From Rachicladosporium sp. CCFEE 5018 (lineage: Eukaryota; Ascomycota; Dothideomycetes; Cladosporiales; Cladosporiaceae): DNA of 64,000 nt. The stretch covers positions 620,001-684,000 of the forward strand of contig KZ111159.1 of the NCBI GenBank assembly GCA_002077045.2, read 5' to 3'. Positions 41,030 through 51,957 of this stretch are shown one piece after another. Position 1 is the first letter of the stretch, and every line of letters begins with the position of its first letter. The position numbers and the translations under genes are program-made. The notes beneath the pieces were generated by a model, which worked only from the letters and a program-made list of their open reading frames with translations, did not search any database and was not told the DNA's origin.

Positions 41030-42138
41030 CTATAGTTTTGCCATCGCTGACACCGTACCGACGCTAGCCAGCCGTTCCTCCTCTGTGAAGTCCTCCTGCT
41101 CTGGCACAGTGAACAATGCCTTCCGCCAGGCCCAAGTCTTCCCGTAGTCTTTCACGATACCCCTAGCTTCGTCGCCACATAGCCACGCAGCCAAGTGTAC
41201 GGTCTCCGTAGAAGCATCGGTTCGCACCATCGCAGCGCATGGATTCAGGAGCTGCTGTCCTCCTTCAACGAAAACCCGAAGCCCTCCAATCACATTGTGC
41301 TGCTGTGCAGTCAAGAAGGTAGCGCGGTCTGTCAGCAAGTACGCTCCGTCCGTGTTTGCACGCTGTAGTGCTGCATAGGGTGTGAGTGGGTGCGTGTGGA
41401 GCCAGTCGGCCGTCTCCGTCACGCCGTCCACGCCTGCGGCAGCGAAAAGCTCTCGTTCTTTGGTGAATGTAGCACTGCCATCGCCTCGCGAGTGCCAGAG
41501 GGCTTTACCTGCTTGTCCAGCATGCACAAGACTCCGCAGAGCAGCATCGAGCTCGTTCAGGCCATGCGTGTCGTTCCGAGATAGTGCAAGTTTTGCGGGA
41601 TTAGAGACTGGCCCAGCTATCACGAAGTGATCGTTGAATACTTGGCCTACACGTCGCGCCCAGCCTTCACAAATCGCGAGATCCTCGTTGTCGGGCTCAT
41701 ACGTCAGAGCAACGTCGACAAGGCCACCGAGCAATGCAATGAGGGAGTGTCGGCTATGATTTGGTATCCACGTGATGCTCAGCCTGTCATCGGCTGAAGG
41801 TCGTTGTGACAGGTAGGTTTCGGAAAGCGTACGGAGAATGCCAGTGTAACCAGCGCCTCCGTTACCGATGCGTATCGTCGATCCACCAGGTACGCCCGCC
41901 CCGGTGTAGGTTGCAAGAGGGGTGATCGTAATGAGATTGCTCGCTGTCACCTCACGGTGAAGCAGTGCAGACGGGTGCGTCTTCGCGAAGCGCGGATCGG
42001 AAACTGTATGGTCAGCATCAGCGTCGCTCCAGCTTTTCGAATCTTTGACAGCGCTGGAGTAGCAATTGACGGGGTTGCAGTGCCATCTGCCAATGTAAAA
42101 TGATTACTGAAAGCAATGCCTTGACACCTGTCTATCAT
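41030..42138 (-). CDS. TupA-like periplasmic-binding-fold protein
   Basis: The main exon, 42086-41030, has no internal ATG until late, so an upstream exon is needed. The best fit is 42138-42128 (ATG ATA GAC AG) joined through a 41-base intron (GTGTCA...GGCAG), giving 355 residues starting MIDRWHCNPVNCYSSA. The 41-base intron is short, so the start is uncertain. From about residue 60 the protein matches the bacterial TupA/PBP-like family of tungstate-binding proteins: STIRIGNGGAGYTGILRTLS, ITWIPNHSRHSLIALLGGLV, VDVALTYEPDNEDLAICEGW, and DHFVIAGPVSNPAKL. It also has ALWHSRGDGSATFTKERELF and GAYLLTDRATFLTAQ, typical anion-binding loops. No signal peptide, membrane segment or ABC partner is seen, so it is probably cytosolic. 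Anion binding is inferred. Confidence 0.72.
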
Positions 42139-42727
42139 AGAATCGAGTTTGGTTGAAGATCTCTCATCCAAGCAGCGGTGATGACATACTGCGTTGGCCA
42201 GGGATACACTTTGAACGAACGGGCTCCAAGACTGCAGAGAAAGGAAAACGAAAGAGACCTACTTTCGACCTGCTGCGGCGGACTGCCTGACGCGCTATTG
42301 AGGGCGCGCATTGGCGCTTTACTAACGTCTTCTTTCCGGAATTGCTGTGCTTGCTCGCTCGATGTGATAATTCAGGTGCGGCTGACCTCTTTCGTAGATG
42401 TTGTGCCTGATGAGGCGCCTTGAGCCCGTGCAATCCAGGCGGGTCTCAACTTTGGAGAAGGTGTTGCGCGCTGGAAATGTCGAGGGACGAGGGAACTCAC
42501 TGCCCGAGAATTCGACCACTAGGTTGATGAGCTCATGCAGTTGTCCTGGTCTGCCTGTGTTGTAGTCAACTGTGCCTCACGCTGTGAATGGAAAGGTAAT
42601 ACCGGCGTTCAGCCCGTCATTTGCCGAGTAGTCGACACTCTGCAATGTCAATTGCCGATCCACTGCGACTTAACCTATCTATTCTAATCGCACAGCAACG
42701 TCGCGTCTATCTTACACGGAAATGCAC
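42139..42727. other. Spacer between the TupA-like gene and RVB2
   Basis: Both flanking genes are on the minus strand. It may hold additional 5' exons of the TupA-like gene. No other gene recognised. Confidence 0.4.
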
Positions 42728-44216
42728 TTACGACACCTCCATCGCATCCCCATTCGTATGCCCGTTCGTGCCATTGCTCAATGTCACCATGCCCTCTTCG
42801 CCAATGAAACGCTTCTCGAACTCCTGTACAAACTTCACGCTTCTTGCGGGATCGTAAAAAAGCTGGAAGCTCCGTTGCACATCGCCGACCTCGATTGGTC
42901 GCGATGCTGCATCGACACCTCTCCCTGCACGCTTCTTTGCCAGCAAATGCGATGTAGTGATCAGATTCGACGCATATCGCAAGCCCGTCTCGGCGCCAAT
43001 CTTGGTCAGTAGTGCAAGTGCATCGGCGGAGATGTCAATCTCCTCTTCTTGTGCGCGGATGTTGATGATCTCTCGGATCTCATCTTGTGTGTATGGATGC
43101 GTTGAGATGATGACGACTCGGTCGAGGAAGTCCAATGGCAGGCCATGAGGTGATCGGTAGCTCGTGCCTCGAATGGTAGCAGAGCCCCGGTTGCTTGCCA
43201 TGATGACGATTGGCGCGAGCTCATCCTCCAGCGCTCGATTGATGAAGCTAAAACACTCGATATCGAGCATGTGCACCTCATCGATAAAGAGGACGCCAGG
43301 CACGATCTCAGCCTTGCCCTCTTCTCTCCACTCTGCGACTTTGGTGTTGATCTGATTGCGCACTTCGCTGCGGATCTCGCCGGTGTCACCAGAAAACAGC
43401 GCGAGGAAGCCTTGCGTCCGGCTGTTGATCACATCGATCTCGTGCAGCGACACTGTGTGCACGGTCTCTCTCCGCACCTGCAACTCGCCATCGGGACATT
43501 GCACATATCTAGTATCAGGACCCATCGCGTCGTAGTCTCGTGACCGCGCATACGATCGCCCAAGCTTTGTGATGCGCCCACTCGCCTTATCAATGCTGAT
43601 GATGTCTCCTGCCATGACCTTCTCCTTGGTCATGCTGTCGATCATCTTCGTACCCATGTCATACAGCGTTTCCATGTCCGTCGTCTTGATCGTGAGCTTA
43701 CCAGTCTTGTTGTTACCCGTGACTGACCGGTCGATCTGGATCTCGACGACCTCACCCTCAATGACCTCGCTCTCCTCTCGTATCCGCACGCCTATGCTCT
43801 TGCGGAAAGCCTGCTCCAGCGCCTCCGTCTTGCTCATCTCCAGACTGAAGATCTCACTCGATGCGAGCATTGTGAATGGAACATCATCGCCCAGTCCCTT
43901 ACTCATCCCTATCGCGATTGCTGTCTTACCCGTGCTCGGTGGTCCAGAGATGAGCACCGCTCGTCCGGCGATCTTGCCCTCTTTGACCATCTGGAGAATG
44001 ACACTGGCAGCTTTTCGCGCCTGCTGCTGCCCGACAAGGCCATCTGCGATTGGTTTGGGAGTGAGCGTGTCGGGTGTGACGCCGAGGCCACGGATGTGAG
44101 AGTGTGCTGCGATGAGGTTCAGACCCTGTCGCTCCTTCGAGTCGGAGATGGTGGTTATGGGCTTGGATAATCAGTAAGAGTCTCTTCGGGCGCATAGTAG
44201 GACCTACTGCAGCCAT
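42728..44216 (-). CDS. RVB2: RuvB-like AAA+ ATPase 2 (Rvb2/reptin)
   Basis: Two exons: a 9-base first exon, 44216-44208 (ATG GCT GCA), and 44161-42728, with a 46-base intron (GTAGGT...CCAAG). They give 480 residues. The join yields MAAPITTISDSKERQGLNLI, the expected Rvb2 N-terminus. Walker A is GPPSTGKT, Walker B is LFIDEVHML, sensor 1 is IVIMASNRG, and LRYASNLITTSHLLA is the sensor 2 helix region. The oligonucleotide-binding insertion (VVEIQIDRSVTGNNKTGKLT) is intact. Rvb1/Rvb2 form the hexameric core of INO80, SWR1 and R2TP, acting in chromatin remodelling and assembly of large complexes. Length is normal. The tiny first exon would be missed by a simple ORF call. Confidence 0.96.
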
Positions 44217-45174
44217 CTCGTCTGTCGCGCAAGGCGCAGGCTTCTGTGTAGGACCACTACTCAGACAGCTGGAGGAATCCACAATCCGCTGCCACACAAA
44301 ATGCCAAGAGACAGAGGTGCTTATGAGGTATATCTGGGGCCAGAGTTCGAGATCGTGGTAAGTCGTGCAGACGCTGAACCTTGTACGAGCTCCATTAACT
44401 TTTGACACTCCATACGATGCTTAGGTAAGTGGACTCCACTTAATCTGACACTAGCGCGTCTCTAGCGCGCTTTAGCCCCGAGAGATCACCGAAGCTTGCT
44501 ACTTCACTTCTGTTTGCTTGCTAATTCACTCTGAAGACATCAAGTCCACAACAAACAAGCTTCACTCCCATTGAGGGCGCGTAGAGAAGTACAGACCACA
44601 AACCTCACTGGCAGGCATGCACGAGATCTGCATGGATCGCATGCGCTTGCAGGGGTTCTTGCCTTAGCGCGTGTGTCACAGCATATAAAGTCATTGTGCT
44701 TTCCAAAGTAGGTCCTCTTCACTTACTCCACTCAGTGGAATATCGCAGACACTTGTCGCCAGATACTTGAGTCCCAACACGACACATTGCTTCACCAAGA
44801 ACATTTCTCAAGGGGAAACAGCTACGGGGCGCTAACGCAGGATGACAGTTCCCTGGGCGCCATCAGGTCCCCGCGCCGCACGGGACTATAGTCTAAGGAT
44901 CGAATCGGGAGACCTGAGACGCACCAGTCTCTCTACGCGCACCGTCGAGCATGAGGGCAACAGGACGCATCAAGCACGCCCAGCAGTGAAGTCTAGGACT
45001 AATGCTACGTATGTTGATTGCTTTCACTGCTAGGATGCCACGCATAGCTCTCGATGTGGCCGGCCTTCGCTTGACTGCTGCCGCTTGCAAAGCACATGCC
45101 GTCTACAAGAGCGGGCTACTTCACTTGGAGAGCTCCAAGCCTTCACTTCACCACTGACATGTACTCACAGCACC
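44217..45174. other. Divergent promoter region, no gene seen
   Basis: Nearly 1 kb between the RVB2 start and the coiled-coil gene start. A CATATAAAG sequence near 44682 is TATA-like but almost 500 bases from the next start. Short frames only. Confidence 0.45.
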
Positions 45175-47541
45175 ATGAGTTCGTCACATGCGGGCAAGCG
45201 ACCTGCGAGCCGGTCGCCTGAGTCAGGTATGCCGGCACGCAAAGTGTCGCGGCCTTCCGTGCTTGATCACCATCGGCCGTCACCTCGCGATGGCGTACGT
45301 AACATCGTACAATCACCGAGCAGCGTGAACAGCCGCGGGAGCGCATATCAAGACGCGAGCAGCAATCGCGCAACACCACAGCCACAGACTCCTGCTCGGA
45401 CGACTGGCCAAGCCGAAATGGACGTAGCCACAGAACAGGACCCTGTTACAGGAATGATGTCCTTGCTGCACAGCCTATGCTCAAATGCCGCTCAGATGGA
45501 AAAGCTCAAGTCAGCACGGGAAGCCATGACATCGAGTCGAGATGAGGCCGACAGACAGCGCCGAAAATTGGCAAAACAAAATCCTGCCCTAGCTGCTGAT
45601 TTCGAAAAGACTCGCAAGGCTCAGAGCGACAGAGTGCGACAAATCGACAATCAAATCAAGAAGCTGGAAGAACTGCAGAAAGAGACGATGATAATGGCAC
45701 GATCTGATCTTCGCGCGCTAGCCGAACTAAATCCGAAAGAGGACACTAGCGTACGCACGGACGCTATGTCACGTGACTTTGTCTCTCGCGAAGAGCACGA
45801 TAAGCTGAAAGAAGAACTGAGTGAGCAGGGGACGCTCTTACGGGAGTTACAAGCGTCCGTCGCTGCGATGCAGAAGGCTCCGCGACTCGCCAATCGCGTC
45901 GAGCAACTGGAAACCGCGTCTAAAACATATCAAGATGGCATGCAACAATTACGTGATCTAAAGGACAGTCACGACGAGCTACGGCAACAGAAGACTGCAC
46001 ATGAGAGCGACCTACAGGCACAGGATAGCAGACTGACTACGTCCGACGGGCGAATCAAAAGTCTCGAGCTACGTCTCCCGAAGATCATAGATAAAGTCGA
46101 TGACGTAGTACGCACGCTGGACACTGAAGTCCTCGAGCAGGGCAAGCCGTCCGTCGTGAAGAGGTTGAAAAACTACGACAAGATGCTCAATAACATCGGT
46201 CCATACGTCGACAGACTGCGAAACGAAAAGGGCGATGCACTGAAGCGTATCGAGGTTCTAGAGCAGTCACGGACACAGCTGAGTAGCATCATCGAAGACG
46301 TGAGGAAGCAGGTGGAGACAGTGGCTGCCCCGACGACAGCCGATGCCAAGATAGGCGAACGCGTGAAGGCGTTAGAGACGAGTGTGCAAGAAGCTGCCAG
46401 CAAAGCCACCGCAGATGACCATAGACTCGACGCGAAGCTTGAGGAGCAGAGCAAGAGTATCAAGCAGCTGCTAGAGCGCCCTACACCAGTCGCAGTGCCG
46501 ATGTCTGCAACGACTCTGCCCGCCATCGCTCGACCGGCAGACGACGAGCTGAGTGCCACCGTTACTAGCCTCCAGGCCCAGATGAGCGATCACGATCAGC
46601 GATTCCACGATATCGAGCAAGAAGCAGACGAGAGGGACAACATGATGGGCAAGAGCATCAACACCGAGCTCGGGGCACTGTCCACGAAGCTGGAAGCCGT
46701 GGAGCAGAATCTAAGGGACAAGCTCATGGAGATCACCGGGACAGCTTCGGTTCTGGAAATACGTGTCACGGCGCTAGAGACTGAGCAGCGCACCATTGTG
46801 GCATCTGCAGAGTCCACGACGAAGGCCACCTCGGGCTTACATCAGTTCCGGCCAATGGCAAGTGCATCACCCGGACCGATGACGAACGGGTTCCACAGTC
46901 CTCTGGCTCATGGCCTGACCAATGGCCAGTCAGGTACAGCACTTTCAAACCAGCAGGTACTGGACCAGCTCGCAGCCTACAACGCCATGGTCACGTCGGT
47001 GAAGCAGCGCATGGATAATATGACATCAGACCACGTGGTCGATAAAATGGTTGCACGAATGATGCAGCTCCATCCTCCTCCGTCAGCGGAAATGGAAGCA
47101 ACATTACGTCAGCTAGTGGCCGAAGGCAATGGCATCGCTGCTCGCATCACCGGGCTGGGCCCTCGGATCGAGACGGCGAATACCATCGCGGACGCTGCTA
47201 AGCGCGCTGCGGAAGTCACTACGAAGGATGTGGCCGGTGTCCTTGTCCGGGTTGATAAGACGGACAAGTCTGTCGCGGAGGTGTCGAAGAAAGTCGAGGG
47301 CTGTGTTACGTACACTGCGAAGGCGAACGATCTGACTGAAGCTGTGGCGAGACAAGCTAGTAAGGACAGCAAGCGGGTGCAAGAGGACTTCGTGTCGCTA
47401 GTGGCCAAGGTGGACACCATTCAGGAAGCCGCGGTCGAAGCGCAGGCGCTCAATGATGTGCTGACGAAAGAATTCCACAAGATTACTGAGAGCTTGCTGA
47501 GTTTGGAGACGAAGGTGGGGGAACTCGCTAAGCGTCGATAA
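45175..47541 (+). CDS. Long coiled-coil protein, unknown
   Basis: A 788-residue intronless protein from the ATG at 45175 (MSSSHAGKRPASRSPE). The first ~115 residues are Ser/Pro/Arg-rich with basic clusters that could be a nuclear signal. From about residue 120 on, nearly the whole protein is heptad-like helix rich in Lys, Glu, Gln, Leu and Ala (RQIDNQIKKLEELQKETMIM, EHDKLKEELSEQGTLLRELQ, RLKNYDKMLNNIGPYVDRLR). A break near residues 555-600 is Gly/Ser/Pro-rich. The last third repeats Thr/Ala/Val-rich helices. No catalytic domain is visible. It resembles SMC-like or kinetochore/spindle-pole scaffold proteins only in general form. No named family is claimed. Confidence 0.8.
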   Translation: MSSSHAGKRPASRSPESGMPARKVSRPSVLDHHRPSPRDGVRNIVQSPSSVNSRGSAYQDASSNRATPQPQTPARTTGQAEMDVATEQDPVTGMMSLLHSLCSNAAQMEKLKSAREAMTSSRDEADRQRRKLAKQNPALAADFEKTRKAQSDRVRQIDNQIKKLEELQKETMIMARSDLRALAELNPKEDTSVRTDAMSRDFVSREEHDKLKEELSEQGTLLRELQASVAAMQKAPRLANRVEQLETASKTYQDGMQQLRDLKDSHDELRQQKTAHESDLQAQDSRLTTSDGRIKSLELRLPKIIDKVDDVVRTLDTEVLEQGKPSVVKRLKNYDKMLNNIGPYVDRLRNEKGDALKRIEVLEQSRTQLSSIIEDVRKQVETVAAPTTADAKIGERVKALETSVQEAASKATADDHRLDAKLEEQSKSIKQLLERPTPVAVPMSATTLPAIARPADDELSATVTSLQAQMSDHDQRFHDIEQEADERDNMMGKSINTELGALSTKLEAVEQNLRDKLMEITGTASVLEIRVTALETEQRTIVASAESTTKATSGLHQFRPMASASPGPMTNGFHSPLAHGLTNGQSGTALSNQQVLDQLAAYNAMVTSVKQRMDNMTSDHVVDKMVARMMQLHPPPSAEMEATLRQLVAEGNGIAARITGLGPRIETANTIADAAKRAAEVTTKDVAGVLVRVDKTDKSVAEVSKKVEGCVTYTAKANDLTEAVARQASKDSKRVQEDFVSLVAKVDTIQEAAVEAQALNDVLTKEFHKITESLLSLETKVGELAKRR

Positions 47542-48067
47542 ATGAGTGCAGGGGGGAGCCAGGAACCCTCCATGTGGATCCCGATGACTTGTCCGCGAGG
47601 GGATGCGACGATGGCTGGGAGTCCACATGGTGGCCCTGCCCCCTGGTCTGTGATATCCAGGGGAGTGTTGACAGCATGGCGCTATGTGGATATGCATAGG
47701 CTGCATCATGGTCGGCGCTGTTTACGTTCACATGGCTTGCTCCGACTTTAGCGATAGCATAGATACCCCCGTAGCGAATGTCTTTTTGAGATCTCGTTCG
47801 AGCCACGAAAGCCATTCCTTGATGGTACTTCTCGACAGATGGGAAGTCAATTATTCACAAGCCACATGTTGTATGTGATCTGATGAATATATACTGCACT
47901 CGTGAGATCTTAAATGAGACGTCGCGTCTGTTCCGCGTGAAGCCGTGAAGTGAGGTCGTGCCAAGAGGTCGACTGCGGCGCTCGTGCTGACGAAGCGCAG
48001 TCACAGTGCTCACCTCACATTGACGGCCATTGCACTTCTTCAGTCGCATGACACGTCACCCGCCAGC
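47542..48067. other. Spacer upstream of the Cdc50 gene
   Basis: 3' flank of the coiled-coil gene and promoter side of the Cdc50 gene. No gene recognised. Confidence 0.4.
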
Positions 48068-49728
48068 ATGTCGCAAACGATGGAGCAGACTGAGGCGAGC
48101 AGTATAAGAGAGGAGGAAGAGGTCACGAAGAAGGAGAAGAGCCGAAGACCACCGAGTACGTCCTTCAGCAGCACCCTGAAGATACATGAGCTGGGAGCGG
48201 CAGTAACAGAGGGACACAAGCGACCACGGGCGCGGAGATTTATCATGAATCAATCAGATCGCTGATACATCGGAACAGATACTGCATTCCGGCAACAGCG
48301 CCTGAAGGTGAGCGCATACTTGGGAGGACTTGAGACAGACTGGACAGATCGGCCTGGCTGACGATGCTTACGCAGGCATGGCAACCCATTCTCACACCCA
48401 AGACAGGCAAGCGAAGAGTACCAAGTGTGCGCCGGTAGGTCCTGGACTAATATAATGCAGTCCTGCCACTCTTCTTCGTCATTGGACTCATCTTCGCGCC
48501 AATTGGTGGTCTACTTCTTTACGCGAGCTCGAGGGTCAAGGAGATCAGCATCAACTACTCAGACTGCAATTCCACGGCGCCAGCATGTGGTCCAGACAAT
48601 GGAGGGTTCGTAGATATGCCATCGAGCACTCTGTCGACATATTTCAGGAACAGCACACCCGCAAGTCAAAAGCCGACGTGGTGTAAGGACACACAGTATG
48701 TGTCTTACGGTGGCGACACGAATGTTACCACCAACGTTTGCCGGATACAATTTTACATCCCGGACCGCCTCAATCCTCCCGTGCTGCTCTACTACAGGCT
48801 CACGAACTTCTACCAAAATCATCGACGTTATGTCAAGTCTTTCAACCAGGCTCAGCTGAAGGGAAGCTTCGTGGACAACAAGACTATCGACAGCAGCGAT
48901 TGTGACCCATTGAAGCTGGGAGCAGGAGGGGTCGCATACTACCCTTGTGGTCTTATCGCGAACTCGATCTTCAATGACACTATCTTCTCACCACAGGCAC
49001 TGAACTGGCCTGGTGCCAACGGACCTTTCATGTACGACATGGCCAACACGAGCATTGCATGGAGCAGTGACAAGGCATTATATGGCAAGCTCGATCTCGA
49101 CACGTACCCTTACGGCTCAGTCGTACCGCCACCCAATTGGCGGGAGAAGTATCCCACGTACAACGAGACATTCCCGTACCCAGACCTTCACACGGACGAG
49201 CCATTCCAGGTGTGGATGAGGACGGCCGGTTTGCCGACGTTCAGCAAGCTTGCACGGCGTCAAGACAACACAGCCATGGAGATTGGGCGATACCAAATCG
49301 ACATCTATGATTGTAGGTTGTCATTCTGGCGTTTCAACTTGCTCTTCTGCTGACAATGCGATCCAGACTTCCCAGTGAATCTCTACGACGGCACCAAATC
49401 CATCCTTATCTCCACGCGGACCGTTATGGGCGGCCGAAACCCATTCCTGGGCATTGCATACATCATCGTCGGCGGCATCTGCATCGTCCTCGGTGCTCTC
49501 TTCACAGCAACACACCTGATCAAGCCACGGTAAGCCAATGTCTCAAGATGTAGCCTTCACTCTACAAAGCCGATGAGACAAACGTCGGGCGGGCCTCGGG
49601 ATTTATGGTGTGCTGACCACGAACAATGCAGGAAACTCGGCGATCATAGCTACTTAAGCTGGAACACCGACCAGCCGAGCACGGCAACTACTAGCGAGCG
49701 AGCTGCGAGACCTGGCGATACGGCATGA
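48068..49728 (+). CDS. Cdc50/Lem3-family flippase subunit
   Basis: Six exons, 48068-48155, 48279-48307, 48376-48406, 48461-49312, 49367-49529 and 49632-49728, give 419 residues. Intron 3 (48407-48460) starts with GC instead of GT (CAG|GCAAGC). The joined N-terminus SRRPPNTAFRQQRLKAWQPI followed by LTPKT and VLPLFFVIGLIFAPIGGLLL is the family hallmark and confirms the small exons. The large lumenal domain has paired cysteines and N-glycosylation sites (NTTAPAC-type region, DSSDCDPLKLG, YYPCGLIANSIFNDT). The second TM is AYIIVGGICIVLGALF. Cdc50 proteins are obligate beta-subunits of P4-ATPases, needed for ER exit and lipid flipping at Golgi, endosome and plasma membrane. The exact partner cannot be assigned. 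Confidence 0.95.
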
Positions 49729-50558
49729 GCGGCGACATTATCATGTCTCAGCCTCACTGTATCGCTGTTGTTCCGACCTGAAAGGCGATTTGTTTGGCGT
49801 TCGGGGATCTTGCTCATTCGAGCAAAGGTACAGTGGCGTTCTGGATGGATGATCGAGCGTCCGGCCAGGTGTCCGAGTACGTATGTCGTACATGATATGC
49901 TTTCTCTATCCAACCTCTGCCCAATGCTCTCCTATACTCATCGGAGACAGCAGTGATAACAGCGCACTGTGTCAGCATTGGCATGTCCACTTGCTTGCAC
50001 ATCCGGCGCATATTCCACTGAGCGAGATTGCGCATCGTCGATGTGGCCCCTGAGTGTCGACTTCTCGTTCTCGACCGCTAGCTGACGACAAGCAGCTAAT
50101 GGAAGCGTTCCAGACTCAACGGCTAATCCTGCCCAGATGTCGGAGAAGTTTCATTACCTTTGTTCACTGACCCACCGATGCTTGTCCAATACCCAGCTAC
50201 GCGGACGCAAACGTCGATCGACGATCTTTGTGCCAACAGCCATATCACTGGGTCGGACTCGTCTCTCCGAACTTCAATAATATATAGTGTTGACACCGGC
50301 TGGCAGTCCGCCAAGCATTGCCACAGCGACACCACGTACTCCGAACCACGATAGTGTGCAATTTACCAGCTACTCGCTCGAAACTTACCAGCGATAAAGG
50401 ATCGCGCAGGTTCAGGAGCATTCCTCAGCTGTCACTGACACGTGGAATCTGAAACTGCATTCCACGGAGCGGTCCATAACACTTGACAGGTGCAGGGATC
50501 TGAGACTTGTCCACGCGAGTCCCTCGAGTCTGCGGACGTCTAGACCTCCACAGTCAAG
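49729..50558. other. Spacer, no gene seen
   Basis: 3' flank of the Cdc50 gene and promoter of the secreted metalloprotease. Only short frames. Confidence 0.45.
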
Positions 50559-51521
50559 ATGCGACACTTTCTCACTCTTGCCGCTTTTGCAGCACTGGCG
50601 ACGGCGAAACAGCTGATCGCGACTCCTAGTCCTGCCGACTTCGTCAAGTACATCAACGGAACGCATTTCGTCGATCCGGCGACGAACAAGACATACCAGC
50701 ACTTTGACTGCGATGTCACACTCAAGAACGCCACGAGCCACTTCAAGGCGGGGATTCAGAGACTACACAACAAGCAGCTCGCATCAGCACACGGAGCCAG
50801 AGCAGCTACAGCACTCACGAAGAAGCAAGTGCAAACGCCGATTGCCGTCAAAGCCTACTTCCATGTCATCACAACTACAGCCAAGGCTGCAACGATCACA
50901 CAGCAAATGGCCAACGACCAGCTCACAGCACTGAACGCCGCATACAGCCCAATCGGCGTGACCTTCACCCTGGCCGGCACAGACTTTACCACAAACGATG
51001 CCTGGGCCGTAGCCGATGGCGCCGACATGAATGCCCTGAAGCAAGCCCTGCGAAAAGGCACCTACGCAGACCTGAACCTCTACTTCCACTCCGACCTCAC
51101 GGGCGGTATTCTCGGCACCTGCACCCTTCCCAACCAGGTCCCTGTAGGCGCAGATCCCTCGATGTACATCTCTGACGGCTGCAACCTTGCCGCCGGCACA
51201 ATGCCCGGTGGCAACATCGGCGGCTACAACAAAGGCGGCACTGCCATTCACGAGACGGGCCACTGGCTCGGTCTGCTGCACACATTCGAAGGCTACGCTT
51301 GTACTGGCGATGGCGATCTCATTGCTGACACGCCTTTCGAGAGTGTCAGCACGCAGGGATGTCCGAGTAAGCCGGCGAAGGACTCGTGCCCGAGTACGAC
51401 TGGGGTCGATCCGATCCATAACTATATGGATTACTCGACTGATGCTTGCTACACGAACTTCACGCCAGGGCAGGTGGCGAGGATTGGGACGTTGTGGACA
51501 CAGTATAGGCAGGGGCAGTAG
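50559..51521 (+). CDS. Secreted M43 (pappalysin-like) metalloprotease
   Basis: A 320-residue intronless protein. The signal peptide is MRHFLTLAAFAALATA, followed by a propeptide-like region with N-glycosylation sites. The catalytic domain begins near residue 93 (VQTPIAVKAYFHVITTTAKA). The zinc motif HETGHWLGLLH matches HEXXHXXGXXH, and the Met-turn lies in NYMDYSTDACY. Cysteines in DLTGGILGTCTLPNQ, ISDGCNLAAGTMPGG and EGYACTGDGD fit the conserved disulfides of the fungal MEP1 group. Extracellular peptide-bond hydrolysis is expected, with roles in nutrition or host interaction known for relatives. All catalytic residues are present. Confidence 0.93.
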   Translation: MRHFLTLAAFAALATAKQLIATPSPADFVKYINGTHFVDPATNKTYQHFDCDVTLKNATSHFKAGIQRLHNKQLASAHGARAATALTKKQVQTPIAVKAYFHVITTTAKAATITQQMANDQLTALNAAYSPIGVTFTLAGTDFTTNDAWAVADGADMNALKQALRKGTYADLNLYFHSDLTGGILGTCTLPNQVPVGADPSMYISDGCNLAAGTMPGGNIGGYNKGGTAIHETGHWLGLLHTFEGYACTGDGDLIADTPFESVSTQGCPSKPAKDSCPSTTGVDPIHNYMDYSTDACYTNFTPGQVARIGTLWTQYRQGQ

Positions 51522-51957
51522 TTGTCTGATTCGATCAATGCGCGTGACGGCACGCAAAGGGAGGATGTGTCTGGTGCATTGCGGTCGGTTGTGTTCATAC
51601 TTCAATGTAGCTAGTATATAATTGAGTGGCTCGCGCTTGCCTTGACCGACTTACTGTCGGAGATTCGGGTACATTCTATTGAGCATCGCCAAAGTCATTA
51701 TCTACATCGATGGATCGTCTTCATCAGCAATTCACAGCATGGGAACAATCTCTCATGCAGGCCGATGACGGCGCGGATGGGCAATGCTCGAGCTAATGAT
51801 TAAGCGATGACATACTTTTTGCGGCTACCGCGGGGCTAAGGAAATATGGTTGAAGTCGCGAGCTTTCTTCTGCCGACATTCATTTCCCTTTATCAACCCA
51901 TTGCAACAATCGCGGCATCGTTTGACAGTCGCACTCAATCCCGTACACTTCTTCATC
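51522..51957. other. Spacer upstream of the permease gene
   Basis: 3' flank of the protease gene and promoter side of the permease. Nothing specific was recognised. Confidence 0.4.

Noticed and set aside
44680..44692. A TATA-like CATATAAAG
   Set aside because: It is almost 500 bases from the nearest start codon and has no supporting context.
50784..51605. A 273-codon minus-strand open frame
   Set aside because: It is antisense to the intact M43 protease, whose catalytic motifs are unambiguous; such shadows are common in GC-balanced codons.
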